Of a stretch of 24,394 nt of DNA, positions 23,261 to 24,394 are shown piece by piece. Origin of the DNA: Candidatus Ventricola intestinavium (GTDB lineage: Bacteria > Bacillota > Clostridia > Christensenellales > Aristaeellaceae); assembly GCA_018715105.1 (NCBI GenBank), contig DVMG01000204.1, positions 1 to 24,394 of the forward strand, written 5' to 3'. Position 1 is the stretch's first letter. The number at the start of each line of letters is the position of its first letter. The position numbers and the translations under genes are program-made. The notes below the pieces were generated by a model. The model worked only from the letters and a program-made list of their open reading frames with translations. It had not been told where the DNA came from and did not search any database.

Positions 23261-23312
23261 GTGGGAGGAACGATCCGTTCCGCGTGACCACAGATTTAGG
23301 AGGTTTAATACC

Positions 23313-23741
23313 ATGGCTAAGAAAGTTACTGGCATGATCAAGCTGCAGGTGCAGGCCGGCAAGGCCAATCCTGCCCCGCCCATCGGCCCGGCGCTCGGCC
23401 AGCACGGCGTCAACATTCCGGGCTTCTGCAAGGAGTTCAACGAGCGCACGAAGAACGACGTCGGCCTGATCATTCCGGTCGTCATCACCGTCTATTCCGA
23501 CCGCTCCTTTACGTTCATCACCAAGACGCCCCCGGTTCCGGTGCTCATCAAAAAGGCGCTGGGCATTGAATCCGGCAGCGGTAAGCCGAACAAGAGCAAG
23601 GTCGGCCAGCTGACGATGGCGCAGGTGCGTGAAATCGCCGAGAAAAAGATGCCCGACCTCAATGCTGGCAGCATCGAGGCTGCGATGAGCATGGTCAAGG
23701 GCACCGCCCGCTCCATGGGCGTGACCGTCGCCGACGCCTGA
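23313..23741 (+). CDS. rplK: 50S ribosomal protein L11
   Basis: L11 forms part of the GTPase-associated centre with 23S rRNA. The 142-residue length is standard. Signatures are MIKLQVQAGKANPAPPIGPA, LGQHGVNIPGFCKEFNERT and the C-terminal rRNA-binding domain with the TMAQVREIAEKKMPDLN stretch and GTARSMGV. ATG 23313 follows AGGAGG with proper spacing. It is separated from nusG by a 163-nt hairpin-rich leader and from rplA by 132 nt. Confidence 0.98.
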   Translation: MAKKVTGMIKLQVQAGKANPAPPIGPALGQHGVNIPGFCKEFNERTKNDVGLIIPVVITVYSDRSFTFITKTPPVPVLIKKALGIESGSGKPNKSKVGQLTMAQVREIAEKKMPDLNAGSIEAAMSMVKGTARSMGVTVADA

Positions 23742-23748
23742 TCCGGCA

Positions 23749-23820
23749 GCGGGCATGGCCCGCGGGAAGGATTGTGTCAAGCGCGGCGCGTCCGCGCGAA
23801 GCGGCCCGCGTGAGGCGGGC
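23749..23820 (+). promoter_or_regulatory. Three stem-loops in the rplK-rplA gap
   Basis: The pairs are GCGGGC/GCCCGC (23749-23763), GCGCGG/CCGCGC (23781-23797) and GCCCGC/GCGGGC (23804-23820). The last closely copies the middle stem before rplK: both end in AGGCGGGCTG (23218-23227 and 23813-23822). A regulatory role is inferred. Confidence 0.45.
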
Positions 23821-23873
23821 TGGAAACTGTGGGAGGACATGGCGCCGTTTGTACCACAAGGAGGAACAAGACA

Positions 23874-24394
23874 ATGAAACATGGCAAGAAGTATGCCGAG
23901 AGCCTCAAGCTCATCGAGAGCAGCAAGCTGTATGATCCGGACGAGGCCGTGAAGCTCGCGCTCGCGACCGCCAAGACCAAGTTCGACGAGACGCTGGAGA
24001 TCTCCGTCCGTCTGGGCGTGGATCCCCGCCAGGCCGACCAGCAGGTGCGCGGCGCGGTGGTGCTGCCCAACGGCACTGGCAAAAAGGTGCGCGTGCTCGT
24101 GTTCGCCAAGGGCGATCAGGCCAAGGCCGCGGAGGCTGCCGGCGCGGATTATGTGGGCGCGGAGGAGCTTGTCGCTAAAATCCAGGGTGAAAACTGGTTT
24201 GAGTTTGACGTTGTCGTCGCAACGCCGAACATGATGGGCGTTGTCGGCCGCCTGGGCCGTGTGCTCGGCCCCAAGGGCCTCATGCCGAACCCGAAGAGCG
24301 GCACCGTTACCATGGATGTGGCCAAGGCCATCGCCGAGATCAAAGCCGGTAAGGTTGAGTATCGCCTGGACAAGAGCGCGATCATCCACTGCCC
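23874..24394 (+). CDS. rplA: 50S ribosomal protein L1 (3' end outside window)
   Basis: The first 173 codons of L1 are present; the frame stays open to the window edge. L1 lines the E-site stalk and often represses its own operon by binding the mRNA leader. Family signatures are KKYAESLKLI at the start, RGAVVLPNGTGKKVRVLVFA, and the strongly conserved GRVLGPKGLMPNPKSGTVT (about residues 126-144). ATG 23874 follows AAGGAGG with about 9 nt spacing. Confidence 0.97.
   Translation, partial: MKHGKKYAESLKLIESSKLYDPDEAVKLALATAKTKFDETLEISVRLGVDPRQADQQVRGAVVLPNGTGKKVRVLVFAKGDQAKAAEAAGADYVGAEELVAKIQGENWFEFDVVVATPNMMGVVGRLGRVLGPKGLMPNPKSGTVTMDVAKAIAEIKAGKVEYRLDKSAIIHC

Noticed and set aside
23097..24389. 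430-residue minus-strand open frame
   Set aside because: It is antisense to rplK and rplA, which are certain.
1..24394. CRISPR arrays, tRNA/rRNA genes, transposases, phage genes
   Set aside because: No regularly spaced repeats, tRNA-like CCA/T-loop patterns, transposase motifs or phage proteins were seen on either strand.

Overview
The window looks like the chromosome of a GC-rich Firmicute, most likely a gut-type clostridial lineage. That placement is inferred from strong GGAGG ribosome binding sites, sigma-A promoters, a glycyl T-box leader, the single-chain (dimeric) glycyl-tRNA synthetase, a CarD-like protein, and the gene orders pgsA-cinA-recA and rpmG-secE-nusG-rplK-rplA. No phage, insertion sequence, CRISPR array, tRNA or rRNA gene was seen. 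Almost everything is compact chromosomal coding sequence.

Layout. 1-1319: 3' end of leuS. 1564-2796: a polytopic membrane protein resembling PMT-type glycosyltransferases. 2797-3199: a hairpin-rich gap ending in a terminator and a clean promoter. 3200-6537: a tight four-gene plus-strand operon made of a beta-class DNA methyltransferase, an unrecognised protein with two similar halves, trmD, and a membrane-anchored Mrr-type endonuclease. 6553-8202: glyS with its own promoter and T-box attenuator. 8499-8915: VanZ-like protein. 9154-10812: a second large polytopic membrane protein. 10851-13995: rimO-pgsA-cinA, overlapping or nearly so, followed by recA (14140-15264) and a bidirectional terminator.

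The minus strand holds two units. One is a small conserved-looking protein plus a CarD-like regulator (16226 down to 15366). The other is an operon of four membrane proteins: two half-size chromate transporters (ChrA) and two half-size ThrE-type exporters (18807 down to 16401). Divergent from it is a secreted 888-residue GH28-like beta-helix protein (19190-21856). The window ends in the ribosomal and transcription cluster rpmG, secE, nusG, rplK and the 5' part of rplA.

The most unusual part is the trmD neighbourhood. Instead of the usual rpsP-rimM-trmD-rplS context, trmD sits between a DNA methyltransferase and an Mrr-fold nuclease. Both are overlapping or nearly contiguous with their neighbours, so a restriction/modification-like pair may be locked to an essential tRNA modification gene. 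Secondary points of interest are the very short T-box Stem I with GGC in a predicted loop, the matching hairpins in front of rplK and rplA, and the GH28-like protein whose usual catalytic histidine position is not conserved.
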